In this document: piece after piece, positions 12,496 through 24,678 of the stretch | How the letters are laid out: every line of letters begins with the position of its first letter | Numbering within the stretch: the stretch's first letter is position 1 | Assembly (NCBI RefSeq): GCF_030253575.1 | Contig: NC_080565.1 | Coordinates: 2,418,501 to 2,482,500 of the forward strand | Origin: Rhododendron vialii | Lineage: Eukaryota > Streptophyta > Magnoliopsida > Ericales > Ericaceae | Reading direction: 5' to 3' | Length of the DNA stretch: 64,000 bases | Program-made: the position numbers and the translations under genes | The notes under the pieces: model-generated | Seen by the model: only the letters and a program-made list of their open reading frames with translations | The model's database searches: none | What the model was told of the DNA's origin: nothing

Positions 12496-13618
12496 ATGTC
12501 ATGTCTCAGACAAACACCATTGTTGTTTCTCTTTCTCTTTGTCGTTTCGGCATTGTTTTCCTTCTCTCAAGGATCTTCTAATCACGACCATCTCCAGCAT
12601 TCCAATGCTTCAGGTAACGTATGTAACAATGTACGCCACACATGCACGTTGGAACATTTCTTACCTGAAACACGAATTCATCGACATAAGAAACACGAAT
12701 GAGAATATGGTGCACAGTATGCCTAAATTCTGCAACGATACGAATAAACTTGACTTTATTGTAAAAGCTTTTGCCTCTTCCTAATGACAAACATATAATA
12801 TCAGTAACTTCCAATTATTCAAGCATAAAACATTCCAGGAGCATATTGACCGAGTCTTTTCATATTTTCTTGCCCAAATGGCCAAATGTTATTCTATGGT
12901 AATTTTACTACATGTGATTATCTTCAAAGAAATTGCCTCCGGGAATTGCATTGGTTTGCTCCATTCATCATTAGAAACGAAGGTATGCCATGTCTCATAA
13001 CGTGCATTTCAAAACGCACTTCCCTAATTGACTTGGTATTTCTTGGTATCACTAGTTTTGGGAAAGGAAGGGAAAGAAGAATGTAAGATTTGAATGAAGA
13101 ATACTGCTTTTACTTTATTCGCTGTGTTTCCATTACGGGCCTTTTTGTGAATGTTTTGTCCATAGAGTTCGATGGCGAAGGAGAAATCAGAAGGGTTTTG
13201 GAAGAAACTTCAAATAAGTCTACGACGCTGATATTGGCTGCCAATAGGACCCATAGAAGAGACCCCCTCAATGGGTTCAACTACTACACAGGCGGATGGA
13301 GTTTAAATGATCATTACTTCTCGGTTAGCCCCTTCAAACTTCTATCACTTTTCTAATGGAGGTTCTGTTATTTCTTGAATATTTGAACAATTGCAAATTT
13401 TCTTTGAGAGGCACCTTCTGTTCTCTCTTCTTCTCAATGTATCCCTTCGAGCTTAATAAAAATCTTCGTTTGCCGAGCAAAAAAAAAAAAAACAATTGCA
13501 AATTTTTCCAGTTATATGCCTTTATATATATACTTGCACTTTCATTGGGTTTTGTTGCTTCTTCTTCTTTTTGGCTTGTGAAAAAAGCATGTCATTCAAT
13601 TGTTAGATATTGTGTGTG

Positions 13619-13713
<95 letters not shown>

Positions 13714-16700
13714 CTGGTGCTTTTGGTGAAGTGCAATGTCCTATACTCGTATGCAATGGGGTTTTAGTTAATTTTGTTTCGTTTGTTTTGTTTTGTTTCG
13801 AGAGGCCATGATGATTCTTGATCGATGATTATTACTAGTTTGTTACATGTTCATCTTTCATGAAATGTTGGTTTCAATGGTTATTCATGGAACGTAGGGC
13901 AATATCTCTGGTGGCTCAGACTTCTGTTGATGGATTTTCAGCTTCTAAAATTTAAGCTACTTGGTCTTGTATATAAATAGGGACCATGGAATATATCAAA
14001 TATGGAAGAATTTGAATGAAAATTGACGTTTCACTTGGATTTTCTCTCAATGGCTTGATTTGGTTCTTGTCCATGTCCCAATGTTTTCACAAGTTATGTT
14101 GGATTACTTAAATGGCTTTTGATGAATAATATTAGAAAAGTACCTCTTCATATGGTAAGATAAGAACTGTTTTATTTCTTCAATTTTTTTTTATCAATGT
14201 AATGTAATATAGTTTGTCACCAGTTCATTTGTCTTAAATGTACTTTAAATGGATTTTGAGTTTCTGAAATACCAAGCTAGTTGGATAGTTGAATAGTTCT
14301 TTGCTATTCAAAATTTTCAACCGAAATTTCAGTTTGATTGAGACTTGTTCTTAGTTAAGGTATTGATTTGGTTCTTGATCCCGTCTCATTGTAGTCACAA
14401 CCTATGTTTTCATCAAATTTACAACTTTCCCAGTTTTCCAGGTTTTCTCTTTCTTTTCAAGAATTTTGCTTCTGACAAATACTTTTTTCCAATTGCAGTC
14501 TGTAGCTTTTTCTGCAGTTCCCTTGTTTGGCATTGCTGCAATTTGGCTCATTGTTTTTGGGCTATACTTGTGTTGTACTTGCCTTCTTCGCTGTTGTTGC
14601 TGTTGTGGCCGCCAGAAAAAGCCTTACGGCTATTCCAGAACTGCCTATGCTATCTCCCTTTCTCTCCTAGTACTTTTCACAGTTGCAGCAATGTAATTCT
14701 CCCTATCCCCCCAACCCTCCTCCCTCTCAATGAATTTATATTTTTCCTTTTGAGTGCCTTTACCAGAAGGAGAGAGGAAAAGGAAACATAAGGAATGCTA
14801 AGTGAAATTTCAGAAAATTTCCTTTAAAAAGGTGAAAAGAAACTCGTACTGATGTCTGCAATGTTTGTTTTTGCAATTACAGAGCCGGAAGTGTATTTCT
14901 CTACACTGGCCAGGAGAAGTTTCAGGAGAGCCAAGTTACTGTACTGAGCTATGTTTTGAAACAAGCAGATACAGTTGTTCAAAACCTCAGGAATGTCTTC
15001 AATTATCTCATGGGGGCTAAGAAGATTGGCGAGGGGCAAGCATATTTTTCCGCAGATTTACAGGCCCAAATCAGCGATATGCAAAGAAACATCAATGATT
15101 TCGCTGACAATCTTCGGAATGTTACCGGAAAGAGTTCAGGAGATATAAGAAAATATGTTGAACCCTTGTAGTTACTTGCTCTCATATCATGTTTTCCTGA
15201 TTCAAACTGCGGCATTGCGATTTCATTAAAAGTTCTCATCTTATCCCATAAACTGCAGGGGAGTCATCCTAATTTATGTCGCTGCTGCAATGCTCCTTTT
15301 GGCTTTTCTTGGATTTTGTATGTCAACTCTATGATTATTAGTCATTATGTGTCCAACTAGGCATATCTGGGTTTAGTTTCTAATACTATTGTTTAATACT
15401 GGTTGCAGTGTTATCCATTCTCGGATTGCAGGGTCTCTTGTACTTGTAAGTGGGAGATGATTTCGGATAATTGGCATTAGTTCTGGTATTTTCTCAACAA
15501 ATTCTTACATCGTCGATAATTGCAGCCTTGTGGTCATCGCTTGGATTGCTGTTGTGGTAACATTCACTTTGAGTGGCATATTTCTCCTTGTTCACAAGTA
15601 AGTCATGTGAAAATGCACTCATTCTGTACTTTTTGACCTCACTATTGAAGTAAAACTTCACCCTTAACTTCTATGGATCATAATTACAGTTGTCTCTACT
15701 TTTGTTGCCATAGTTTAGGGTCTGTAATTGTTTCTTGCCCATTCTCCAAATTACAGAATTAACTTACTTATCGTTCTAACACCGACAATCTAATGAGTTT
15801 AATATACTTCACTGTATATACTTTGATGAACCTCAGATCCTAAAGCTGGTGTCAATAACCTAGAAAAAGATCAAAGAACACGGGATTCCTTTGTTCAGTC
15901 TTTTAGAGGAAACTAGAACCATAACTTCGAATAGCTCATCCTATTGCGTTTTACGCTGAGGCTTTCACAGGCAAATTCAGGATTATGCTTCGCTACTAGT
16001 TTTCAGATTTCAAGCATAGTATCTTCTTCTTTTGGCTAAACGCTTAAGTGTTGATAAGAGAAACCACATCTAGATAGAGTTGGAACATTAGTTACAAGAC
16101 CAGCTAAGCCAAATGAAACAACCACAACAGAGATTGGCACGACGAAACAAAAAGGCAAAAGCTTGCTATGTCTAAAAAGCCAACCTTCTATTTAAAGAGC
16201 TCTTTTCCGATGGGAGAAATCGAAAAAGAAAAAAAACAAAACAAAATCATACCTATTTTGAAAAAAGTTCGTTGATTCTACATTTGAGTAGTATATTTAT
16301 ATTCTTCGGATCTAGTCAAGAAGAACGAAAAGTGAAACTCTTTTTTTTCTTGAAGCTGAAAAGTGTGGCGAAAAGATTCCATAGAAAATGGCTCTTTGGA
16401 TGTACCATCCCAAACACAGAATAAATGGCCAACATAGAAACAGATTCAATCAGACCAAAACAGACCAAGGACGCAACCCTGTGATACACATTTCTACTAA
16501 TTTTTTGTTTCATCTGGTTTACATACCAGTGCAGTTGCAGACACGTGTGTTGCAATGGATGAATGGCTTCAGAACCCAACAACCGATTCAGCTCTCGAAA
16601 ACATAATCCCAAGAGCAAACCCCGAATCTGCCGAAGCAATATTGAAAGGAACCCGGGGTGTCACATTTGCACTTGTCAATGCCACTAACACTGCGATAGT

Positions 16701-18188
16701 CAATATATACAACATCAATATGCCTCCCGAGGCAGGACCCCTCTACTCCAATCAATCTGGTCCGCTGATGCCTCTTCTTTGCAACCCATTTGATTCCAAT
16801 CTTACTAATCAGCAGTGTGCACCTGGTGAAGTGGAGTTCAGAAATGCGACAGAGGTATGTCGAGATAAGTACAATGCGTGTTCTACAGGAAAATTTACAC
16901 TACAATTACCATGAATAAAAAGATGAAATTAGAGATCAAACTCTGACAAGCGTGACATCGATCAGTGATAACTTTAAAAAAAAAAAAAAATTTGGCAACC
17001 AAATAAACCTGGCCAATAGGGAATTTACATGAATATACCATGCTAAGATTGGAAAGTTTAAAATCCGATCAAAAGAGTAACAAACCGAACAAACCCCTAG
17101 GTTCATGAAATTTCCCTATTGAAGTTGCTCCATTTGATGCATTAATGTATGTATAAGGGCATGAATCTAGATGTTTATGTGTTTGGAAGTTTACTCCAAG
17201 GACGGAAGACACTAACGATCTGTTTGTATGTACAATATTTTTCTTGGAAAATCCACTTCAAGTAAAATGTTTTACATATTGTTTCAGTAATCTTGTTTTT
17301 CAGTGTTTGGCAAGAACCTTAGGATAAACTTAAGGCACAAAAGATATGAATATTTAGTGCAACAATTAAAGAAATTAGAGAGGTTTCTGCACTTAGACAG
17401 GTTCAGGGGTAAGATTCTGAAGGCATTAGTATGAAGGGACACCGTTTGTGCCAAGTCAGTGAAACAGAGAAACCACTAAAATTGGCAAACGAACAAGCAG
17501 GACTTAAATCCACAAGGCAATTTACTTCAACTTCTTGTAACGAAATCTACTTGGAAAAGATTTTACTTTAATTTGTGCTACCAAACACTGAAAATTGGCC
17601 TACGGGCAAAGGAGAACTTGGGTTCAACAAGGTGATGCAAAAGAGAGAAATATTTCAAACTCATTTGCTTAATCCAGGACATTGGTTCAAGGTTTACGGG
17701 ATAATATTAGTATGATTGGAATACAAACATTTTTCTGGTCTTATTCATATCCTACTAGATTCATAGAGTACACACATAACCACCCCTCGCCAACGTACTG
17801 AGTAAACTTTGCGCAGGTGTGGAAGAACTATATCTGCAATGTTTCAGCATCCGGGATTTGCACCACACCAGGACGTGTCACCCCTAACGTCTATGATCAG
17901 CTCACTGCCTCTCTAAACGTCAGCTACGGTTTGTACCAATACGGTCCTTTCCTGGTAGATTTCGTGGACTCAACTTATTTGAAGGAAACATTTTCCGGCA
18001 TCAGTAAAAACTGTTGTCCCAGTATGAAGAAATCCACTAAATGGATGTACACAGGGTTCACCGTAGTCTCTGTTTCAGTAATGCTGTCACTGATCTTATG
18101 GATGGTCTTTGCAAGAGAGCGTAGGCAGCGGAAGTACACCAAGAAACATATGGCAGGGCCAAATGGCATGAAAGGGTACTACAGGTAG
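12496..18188 (+). CDS. Plant five-span transmembrane protein (DDB_G0292058/tweety-like group), nine exons
   Basis: Exons that keep frame are 12496-12613, 13166-13323, 14499-14692, 14883-15167, 15259-15317, 15409-15445, 15526-15597, 16530-16854 and 17817-18188. All introns are GT-AG, and the total is 539 codons plus TAG. The product starts with a signal peptide (about 1-26), then RRVLEETSNKS and GGWSLNDHYF. TM1 is about 97-120 with a Cys-rich inner loop (CCTCLLRCCCCC), TM2 about 137-162, an extracellular helical domain about 163-250, TM3 about 253-272, and TM4 about 285-307. A second ectodomain (DTCVAMDEW, SGPLMPLLCNPF, several N-x-S/T sites and paired Cys) follows, then TM5 about 493-515 and a basic tail. 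This matches Arabidopsis At2g12400/At2g25270-type proteins in order and length. Their biochemical role is not established; a plasma-membrane location is inferred. It is an intact, full-length gene. Confidence 0.92.
13611..13711. repeat. (TG)n(TA)n microsatellite in intron 2
   Basis: About 40 bp of TG repeats pass through TATG/TGTA units into about 50 bp of TA repeats, inside the 1.2 kb second intron of the five-span membrane-protein gene. It is expected to vary in length between individuals. Confidence 0.95.
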
Positions 18189-18417
18189 CCTGATGCATGA
18201 TATCTAACCGGAACTTGCATCTTTTTGCGTATATAACACGCCTGCAATCCCAGCACGATAAAATTCTGTGTTCGTCAATTAAGGCATGATGTTGGAAGGT
18301 ACTTCTATAATGGATTCTTATGGCATATTAAGTGAATATTTTACCTCTATCATGGATTCTGCCTAGCCTTAATTCTAGTTTGTTTTAATTGCATAATTTA
18401 TAGTTGAAGGCAAGGGT

Positions 18418-18822
18418 GGCTCAAAATTCATGTCAGGGTAGTCCCTCAAAGAACTACAAGAAAACAGATTAAAGGATATAAGGCCAACAATAAGGTACAA
18501 ACCAGGGTTACTTCCATGCAATGTTCTAAAAGTCGGCCGCCTAGTCCCACCTAGGTGCTAGACTGCAACGGTGGCTCCCGAAATTCATGTCAGGGGAGTC
18601 TCTCAAAGAACTACAAGAAAACAGATTAAAGGATATAAGGCCAACAATAAGGTACAAACCAGGGTTACATACTTACATGCAATGTTCCAAAAGTCGGCCA
18701 CCTAATCCCGCCTAGGCGTTGGTCCAACACCTAAATTAGGTAGCCGACTAGTCGGCGCCTAGTCCACTCCTAGGCGGCCCTTTTTTCCCGAATAGCACTT
18801 AGCGATTTTTAGAACATTGCTT
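18418..18822. repeat. About 161-bp tandem repeat plus palindromic MITE-like end
   Basis: A unit containing AAGAACTACAAGAAAACAGA and GGATATAAGGCCAACAATAA occurs twice (about 18418 and 18579). Each copy is followed by GCAATGTTC(T/C)(A)AAAAGTCGGCC. The second copy runs through a GC-rich palindrome (CTAGGCG-type arms) and closes at 18805-18822 with CGATTTTTAGAACATTGC, the inverted complement of its start. The 18677-18822 segment therefore has the form of a small foldback MITE. Confidence 0.7.
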
Positions 18823-19060
18823 ACATGTCAAGGCATACAAACCAACAGGATAAAGCTCAATTTTTTTTCTTGAATTGCCGATAAAGCTTAATCCTTTACC
18901 GTCCGAATAGAGCCTAGCGATTTTTAGAACATTGCTTACATGTCAAGGGCATACAAACCTACAATAGAAAGCTCAATCTTTTTCTCGAACTGTCGATAAA
19001 GCTTAATCCTTTTCTGCCCGAATAGAGCCTAGCGATTTTTAGAACATTTTGCTTACATGT
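18805..19060. repeat. About 118-bp tandem repeats sharing AGCGATTTTTAGAACATT
   Basis: Three successive copies of AGCGATTTTTAGAACATTnnGCTTACATGTCAAGG occur, at about 18803, 18918 and 19031, with diverging A/T tracts between them. A single related copy lies at 26835-26875, next to the intact CML gene, so this repeat belongs to the duplicated block described at 18830-24290 and 26771-27830. Confidence 0.75.
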
Positions 19061-19405
19061 CAAGGCGTAAATGGATCTAATTAGATGAATATCTGGCGAG
19101 ACAAAGTATTGCCGAGTAACAAAAAACCCAATTGTACCTTAGATTGTTTCCACAAATTCAAGGCTGCAAAATCAAGATGCGACACTCTGAGCTTCAGATG
19201 AGGCTCTCTGTTTATCAAAATGGGTTTCGCTAGTTACCATAAATAAAAAAAAAGAAAAAAAAAAAAAAGGGGTTTCGGCGTATGTATGAGTCCACCAGCT
19301 CCGATCACCGGAGAGGGAAGGGTGAGAGACAACTGGGTTTCGACGTGTGTCAGCAAAAAAATTTTCTGTTTTTTCTTTCAAGTTTAAATCCAGTATGCCC
19401 AGCAT

Positions 19406-22400
19406 GAGTAGTCCTATGGTACACACCCCTTATTAGGGGTATACCGTACGCATCATGATTTTAAACCCTTGAATTTCAAAATAAATAATCCGGACCACCC
19501 ATTTATTAAATCAATTTATAAAATAAAAAAAGGGCTCAGCAGGTAACAGGTTGTTCTCTCCTCCTTGACTTTTTCTCCCTCTCTCTCATGTGTAAAATAC
19601 TTCAAATTATATAACATAACCATAATTGTTATGACAACACAAAAAATTGACACTTTCTTACCACAATGTGTAGTACCAAAAGAAATCGATCAAAAGATAC
19701 TAGATACACGACCAAAATATATCATAGCACAATCAATAATTATTATACCCAAGCAAGATACATTTCTAAAATATCACAAATTAAATATTGTATAACTTAA
19801 CATCCTAACAGTTCTGATCGATCATTTTAAAAATACACTCACTAACGACATTTAGACTGTACAGTCAATTTATAGTATTTGGTATGAAACCTAATCCCCT
19901 GTTGTAGTTTAATGTAATGTAGCCATGCGACTGTGACACAATAATGACGATCAAATCCGTTAAATTTTTTATGTTTGTTGATTAAGTCACCTACGTAAAT
20001 TTTTGTCTCAATCAGGTTTAGAAAGCTCCATCATCGGCACGTAAATTGAATAATAGAATGATATTTTTCATCCAATTAAGTGTCTAGCTATAAGCAATCA
20101 ACTTAATTCTTGGTACGAATGACCTAATTAATATTATGTAAAAGATTGACGATTTTGATAAAATAAAAAATAAAATAAAATAAATACCTTACGTGGAGCT
20201 CAGATGGTGCATTATTATATTTTAATGTTTTATTGAAATTGAACGACGAGATTTGTTGAAGTATGAAACTTTAAGAACTAACTATGTAATTTATCCTAAA
20301 AAATAACAACATTCTTTTATTAAAAAAAAGGAACGAAGGGTGTAAGATATGAACTCCAGATCTTTTAGATAAATGTCTAAACTCCAACACTTTATCACTA
20401 TGATACACAATTGAGAATTTGTAATTCTAAAGGCTATTAGTTATATAATATTTTCTTGTATGTAGGTGCTTTATTTTCAGGTTAAAAATTTGACAAGACA
20501 GAAACCTCAAATGTCTCCGTCCTAGTGCTGGGCCTACACTTGTAGATCATATTATAGCCTATGTCATTGGTGTAAATCAATATGTCGATTATAATAATTT
20601 TTTTTGAAAGAAAGTACAATGACAATAAACTTACAAAATTATTTAGATTTTACTTCCACGACCTAGTTCCAAGGACCACAATTAAATTTTGATTGGTATG
20701 CATAGGGTGAAAGTTTGACACCGATCCATGTGTCAAGTATATAGTGCCAATTGTTAAGTGCACCGCCCTGAATATTAATAAGATTGGGTATTAATGTAAT
20801 TAATTTCACTAATTACAAAAGGGGAGTAATTTTCACACTCTATTTTTTGATATTCACACTTATTTTTTTGTATTCCATTTTAGTGTCGAAAGTGTATGCA
20901 TTTGAAACAATAGGATAATTATTTTTTTAGTGACCTCTCATTTTTCCATGAAGGAATTTTGATTCTTTGAATTAAATTTTGTAGAGAAAGAATTTGATTT
21001 AGACAATATTTTGAGAGGAAATTGTAGTTGTATTCAAAAATTTGGGTATAGTACTTACTTTTTGGTGAATTTCTTGGATGAAATTTTTGTGCGAAAACTT
21101 TATTTTTAGTTTAAATTATTGAGGTATTGTGTAGAGACGAATAAGAATTTGAAAAAATAGTATGGATGGAATCGAAAATTAAGATAATATGGTGAAAATT
21201 TAAAAATTTTAAAAAATAATGTGACGGGAATTGAAAATAATTAGTGGTATTGTATTTTGCCAATTATAACTATCGTTTACTGAACATTCCGATTGAATTT
21301 TTTCATACGACACGTTGTGGGTATGAAAACGCCAATTTATGGTGTTGTCATATAAATTTGGTTATATTACTAAATTTGTGGTATGATATTTTGTTGATTA
21401 TAACTATCGTTAATTAAACATTCTGATTGAATTTTTTTATAAGACACGTTGTGGGTATGAAAACATCAATTTATGGTGTTGTCATAACAAATTTGGTTAT
21501 ATTATTGAATTTACGGTATGGTATTTTGTTAATAATAACTATCGTTAACTGAGCATTTCAATTAAATTTTTTTTATACGACACGTTATGAAAATGAAAAT
21601 GCCAATTTATAGTGTTGTCATAACAACTTTGGTTATATTACTGAATTTGTGGTATGATTGTTGATTATAACTATCGTTAATTGAACATTCTGATTGAATT
21701 TTTTTATACGACACGTTGTGGGTATGAAAACGTCAATTTATGGTGTTGTCATAACAAATTTGGTTATATTACTAAATTTGTGGTATTTTAGACATATGTT
21801 ATTACGGAATATTTTAATTAATTTCATTTAGTACGACACATTGTGGTAAGAAAACGTCAATTTATGGTATTGTCATAATAATTATGGTTTGTTATATAAT
21901 TTGTGGTATTTAAATGTGTTTTCTCTTGATACGACACCTTGTGTTAAGAAAATGACAATTTTAGGTGTTGTCATAATAATTGTGAATATTTTATAAAATT
22001 TGTGGCATTTTATAAATATTTTTGGCTTGAGTATAACAATTGTTGATTCTGGTACAACATATTTTGATTTTGTTACGGAATATCATACGAGTCAAAAAAA
22101 ATTTGGTATGATTCATTGTGGTAAGATAATGCCAATTTATGGTATTGTTATAACATTTGTGGGTAACATTATTTAATTTTTGATATTGTATGCATATATT
22201 TGGTTAGGGTATAAGTATTATGAATTTTGGTACGAATAATTATGGTTACATAATAACAATATTTTTAATTATGGATAACCTGCTAATGACCTGTTCAACA
22301 GGTAAATTTTAATGTACAAGTCGTAACTAGAATCATAAATATGCATTAAAAAATCAAAAATCGGCATAATGAGAATCACAAATTGTCATAATTTAGACAT

Positions 22401-22431
22401 ACGGTATACCCTGTGTACCATAGCTTCCTCC
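19406..22431. mobile_element. Non-autonomous Mutator-like element (MULE), 3.0 kb, with 9-bp target duplication
   Basis: The element is flanked on both sides by GCCCAGCAT (19397-19405 and 22432-22440), a 9-bp direct repeat typical of Mutator-like elements. The paralogous site near 27066 has a single GCCCAGCAT, which acts as the empty site. The ends are inverted: the left has CTATGGTACACA then GGGTATACCGTACG; the right, complemented, has CTATGGTACACAGGGTATACCGTATG. The left arm carries about 10 extra bases (CCCCTTATTA). There is no transposase-like frame; the longest frame, near 19565, has no family resemblance. The right third carries tandem repeats listed separately. Confidence 0.85.
21240..22180. 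repeat. Six to seven degenerate tandem repeats inside the MULE (98-136 bp spacing)
   Basis: The landmark ACGACACGTTGTGGGTATGA and its variants recur with GACAC at about 21309, 21443, 21579, 21710, 21835 and 21933, plus a decayed copy near 22110. Each is followed by CCAATTTATGGTGTTGTCAT and GGTTATATTACTAAATTTG. Spacing is 134, 136, 131, 125 and 98 bp. Subterminal tandem arrays like this are seen in some MULEs and can hold transposase-binding sites. Confidence 0.85.
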
Positions 22432-23173
22432 GCCCAGCATACTTTCTTTCGTTTTTTTTCCAACGTATATGTTCTCCGATCAAATCAAAGCAGGAATTCG
22501 ATTAACTTTATATTATTCATAATTATTTCAAATGACAATTTCTACAATGTGAACGAATCAGATCATCAAATTGGTTCCAAAATGAGTTTGAAAATGTCGG
22601 GAAAACAGCGGAGAAGCCTTCTTCGCAGGTAAGGTGTGAAGTTAAGCCAATACGGAGCTCGTGTTTTTTAAACCCGCGTTTGTTATTCTTGTATAGCGTT
22701 CCTCCCGGACACGATTCGGGTGCAAGGTTTTTCCGAGTTTTAATCCAGTAGGGCCAGCTCACTTTTTTCATTTCTTTTTCTAAATATATGTTTCCCGATC
22801 AAATAAAATTTGATATTCGATTGATTTTCTGCTTTTCATAGTAATTATAATTGAGAATCTCTGAAATTTGGACGAAGCGGATTATCAAATTATCAAAGTG
22901 ATTTCAAAATAAGCTTGAAAATGTCAGAAAATGGTGGAGAAGTCTTTTCCTTAACACTTCTCATTCGGAAGATGCGAAGTTGTCCCAATGCAGACTCGCG
23001 TTTTACAAACACGATTTCAGCATATACCCAACACGCTGCGAGGTTACCCAGATACGGAATTCGTGTTTGCGGAGCACGGTATCTCCAGACTCAAATTTTC
23101 CAAGTTTTAAATCTAGTATGCCCAGCTTACTTTCTTCCATTCCTTCTTCGAGGCAAGAAATATGTTCGCCGAT

Positions 23174-23998
23174 TGTGGGGGTGCGTTCTCTTTATGATCC
23201 TTTGTGTAGTTGTCTTCGCGTGTTGAGCCGTGAGAGACGACGTCGGTCTTAATGTATCTGCACAACCGGAGGAAGATGTTCCTTCGGGAAGAAACTTCGA
23301 CGAACTAGTCAATAAGTGGAGAAAGAAGAAGAAGTTTAGTCGGAGATATGCTAGAAGAGGAGAGAATATAGTTCTGGAGAAGTTTTTCTGATCCCCTTTC
23401 TTGGTGGTAATACCCTTCTTTTTATAGGGGAAGGGGTTGCGTGCTGAGCAAGTTGACTTTACTTTCCACGTGTCGCGTAATGCTCGGATGACGTCTTGCA
23501 GCAGGGCCATTTAATGAGCACCACTCCCCAGATCTCACAGGGTCACAAGGGTCGATGTCAGAAAGGTCACTTCACTCAGAGATGTCACTTCGAATATCAG
23601 AAAGGACGGCTTACTTATCAAGAAATACTTCTGGAAGGTTCCATAAATGGCTGTACTCGCTGGAGCCCACTTCTGTCACACGATGAGTATCCGAGTGATT
23701 AGTGTTCTTTTCCGAAGAACAACTTAACCGAACAAGAGGATGTCCCTCGCCGAGCGCTTGGTAAGATCACCGAGCGAACTCAAATACATGTACGTTCGGA
23801 TAAGGCATACGATGTTCGGCAAAGTACCCGTGGTTCCGTCTATCCTTCGGATAACTAATGGCATATCAGGCCGAAGCCCAGACTTATTTACAGATGAACT
23901 GAGATAGCTAGACGATGGGTCAAATAGCGTGTAAACTTTTATCCCTCTTTCTGGACCTTGTGGACCCTATGATCCTTCGGATATTTCGGCCCCCTACA
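23174..23998 (-). mobile_element. Solo LTR, 825 bp, with 5-bp target duplication
   Basis: CCGAT occurs immediately outside both ends (23169-23173 and 23999-24003). The ends are inverted: TGTGGGGGTG on the left and CCCCCTACA on the right, the TG...CA form of an LTR. Reading TGTAGGGGGCC first makes the minus strand the likely sense, but I cannot prove orientation. No internal gag-pol is present, so this is a solo LTR left by recombination. Removing it rejoins ATGTTCGCCGAT to CAAATAC, matching TATATGTTCAACAATCAAATAC at about 27797-27818. The superfamily is unknown; the length and GC-rich GGGGGCC end would fit gypsy. Confidence 0.82.
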
Positions 23999-24011
23999 CC
24001 GATCAAATACA

Positions 24012-24290
24012 AATAATAAGGAACTGGAAAATGATCTTGTTGAGACTTTCAAGGTTGTTGGGTACAGAGTGCGTCCGTGGATGGATGATGGAAAAACGGT
24101 CCGACAAAGGTTTACAATCAGGATGGGGATGGCTGCGGGGAGCGAGAGAGAGAGTTTTGATGCAATTGGGTTTTTTTTTGAACGAGAATGCCGGGGCGTG
24201 ATTGACACGTACGACATGTATTCCGACGGGGTGCTTGGTTTTGAATAGAAATTCAAGAAGAAGATGATGCTTGCTGGTCAATCCATTTTG
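24012..24290 (+). pseudogene. Calmodulin-like (CML44-type) pseudogene fragment
   Basis: From AAGGAACTGGAAAATGATCTTGTTGAG the sequence follows the 3' half of the intact CML gene at 26300-26770 down to the AAGAAGATGATGCT end. About 52 bp is inserted between direct AAGG repeats (about 24051-24103), bases are missing inside the third EF-hand loop, a T-run has expanded, and a TAG replaces a Glu codon (GAATAG, 24244-24249). No 5' half is present, because the left boundary is the inserted LTR. Non-functional; the direction is as in the intact gene. Confidence 0.75.
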
Positions 24291-24417
24291 GATACGCATA
24301 GATTGGGCTGTAGAAATATAGCCCAAGAAACTGAAAGCCCGAAGAGTTATAAATTTAATTCCAAACCCTTCCTTTCCCTGCTCTCTCTCCGCACACACAC
24401 ACCAGCAGGAAGAGAAG

Positions 24418-24678
24418 ATGGAGAAGAGGTGGTGGTGGTGGTGGAGAGGAAAGCTCACAAAGACAGCTTTGAAGAAGTTGAAACCGTGGGACATGGAGGA
24501 GATGAGTCGGCAACAGAGGCGTGCGCACCGCAAGTGTCGGGAAGAGTTGAATAAGGTGGATTGGGAGATGATGAAGAAGCACTTACACACCCCAGAGGCT
24601 CTTCAAGCCTACGAAAAACTCTGCAATCTGGCTCGCAAAAATATCACTGATCAAGCGGTTGGCGTCATCTGTTGGAGG
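24418..24678 (+). CDS. Hypothetical protein, first exon (87 codons visible)
   Basis: The open frame from the ATG at 24418 starts with Lys and Trp runs, then a highly charged helical stretch (MEEMSRQQRRAHRKCREELN) and a more ordered segment (KKHLHTPEALQAYEKLCNLA) ending VGVICWR. A consensus-like donor AGG|GTAAAG at 24679 would end the exon in phase 0. A CT-rich leader precedes it at 24374-24405. I do not recognise the family, and no second exon was found in the following 1.5 kb, which is AT-rich and contains a MITE. It may be an exon torn from a gene by the surrounding rearrangements, or a small gene of unknown role. Confidence 0.35.

Larger units (their letters stand above)
18830..24290. repeat. 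Segmental duplication, copy A (interrupted by two transposon insertions)
   Basis: Segments 18990-19405, 22432-23173 and 23999-24290 together resemble 26771-27830 and the 3' half of the CML gene. Shared landmarks include TCTGGCGAGACAAAGTAT, CCCAATTGTACCTTAGATTG and the motif GTATGCCCAGCATACTTTC. The homology breaks at 19405/22432 and again at 23173/23999, exactly at the ends of the two inserted elements. Within it, a module of about 330 bp (TATATGTTC..GATCAAAT..AAAATGTC..GG) is repeated twice (about 22432 and 22765). Confidence 0.75.

Noticed and set aside
18530-18800. CTAGGCG-type repeated motifs as a possible CRISPR-like array
   Set aside because: The spacing is irregular, the arms are palindromic and the host is a plant; this is MITE-type structure.
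23127-23510. 127-codon minus-strand frame
   Set aside because: It spans the left edge of the solo LTR and is explained by LTR sequence.
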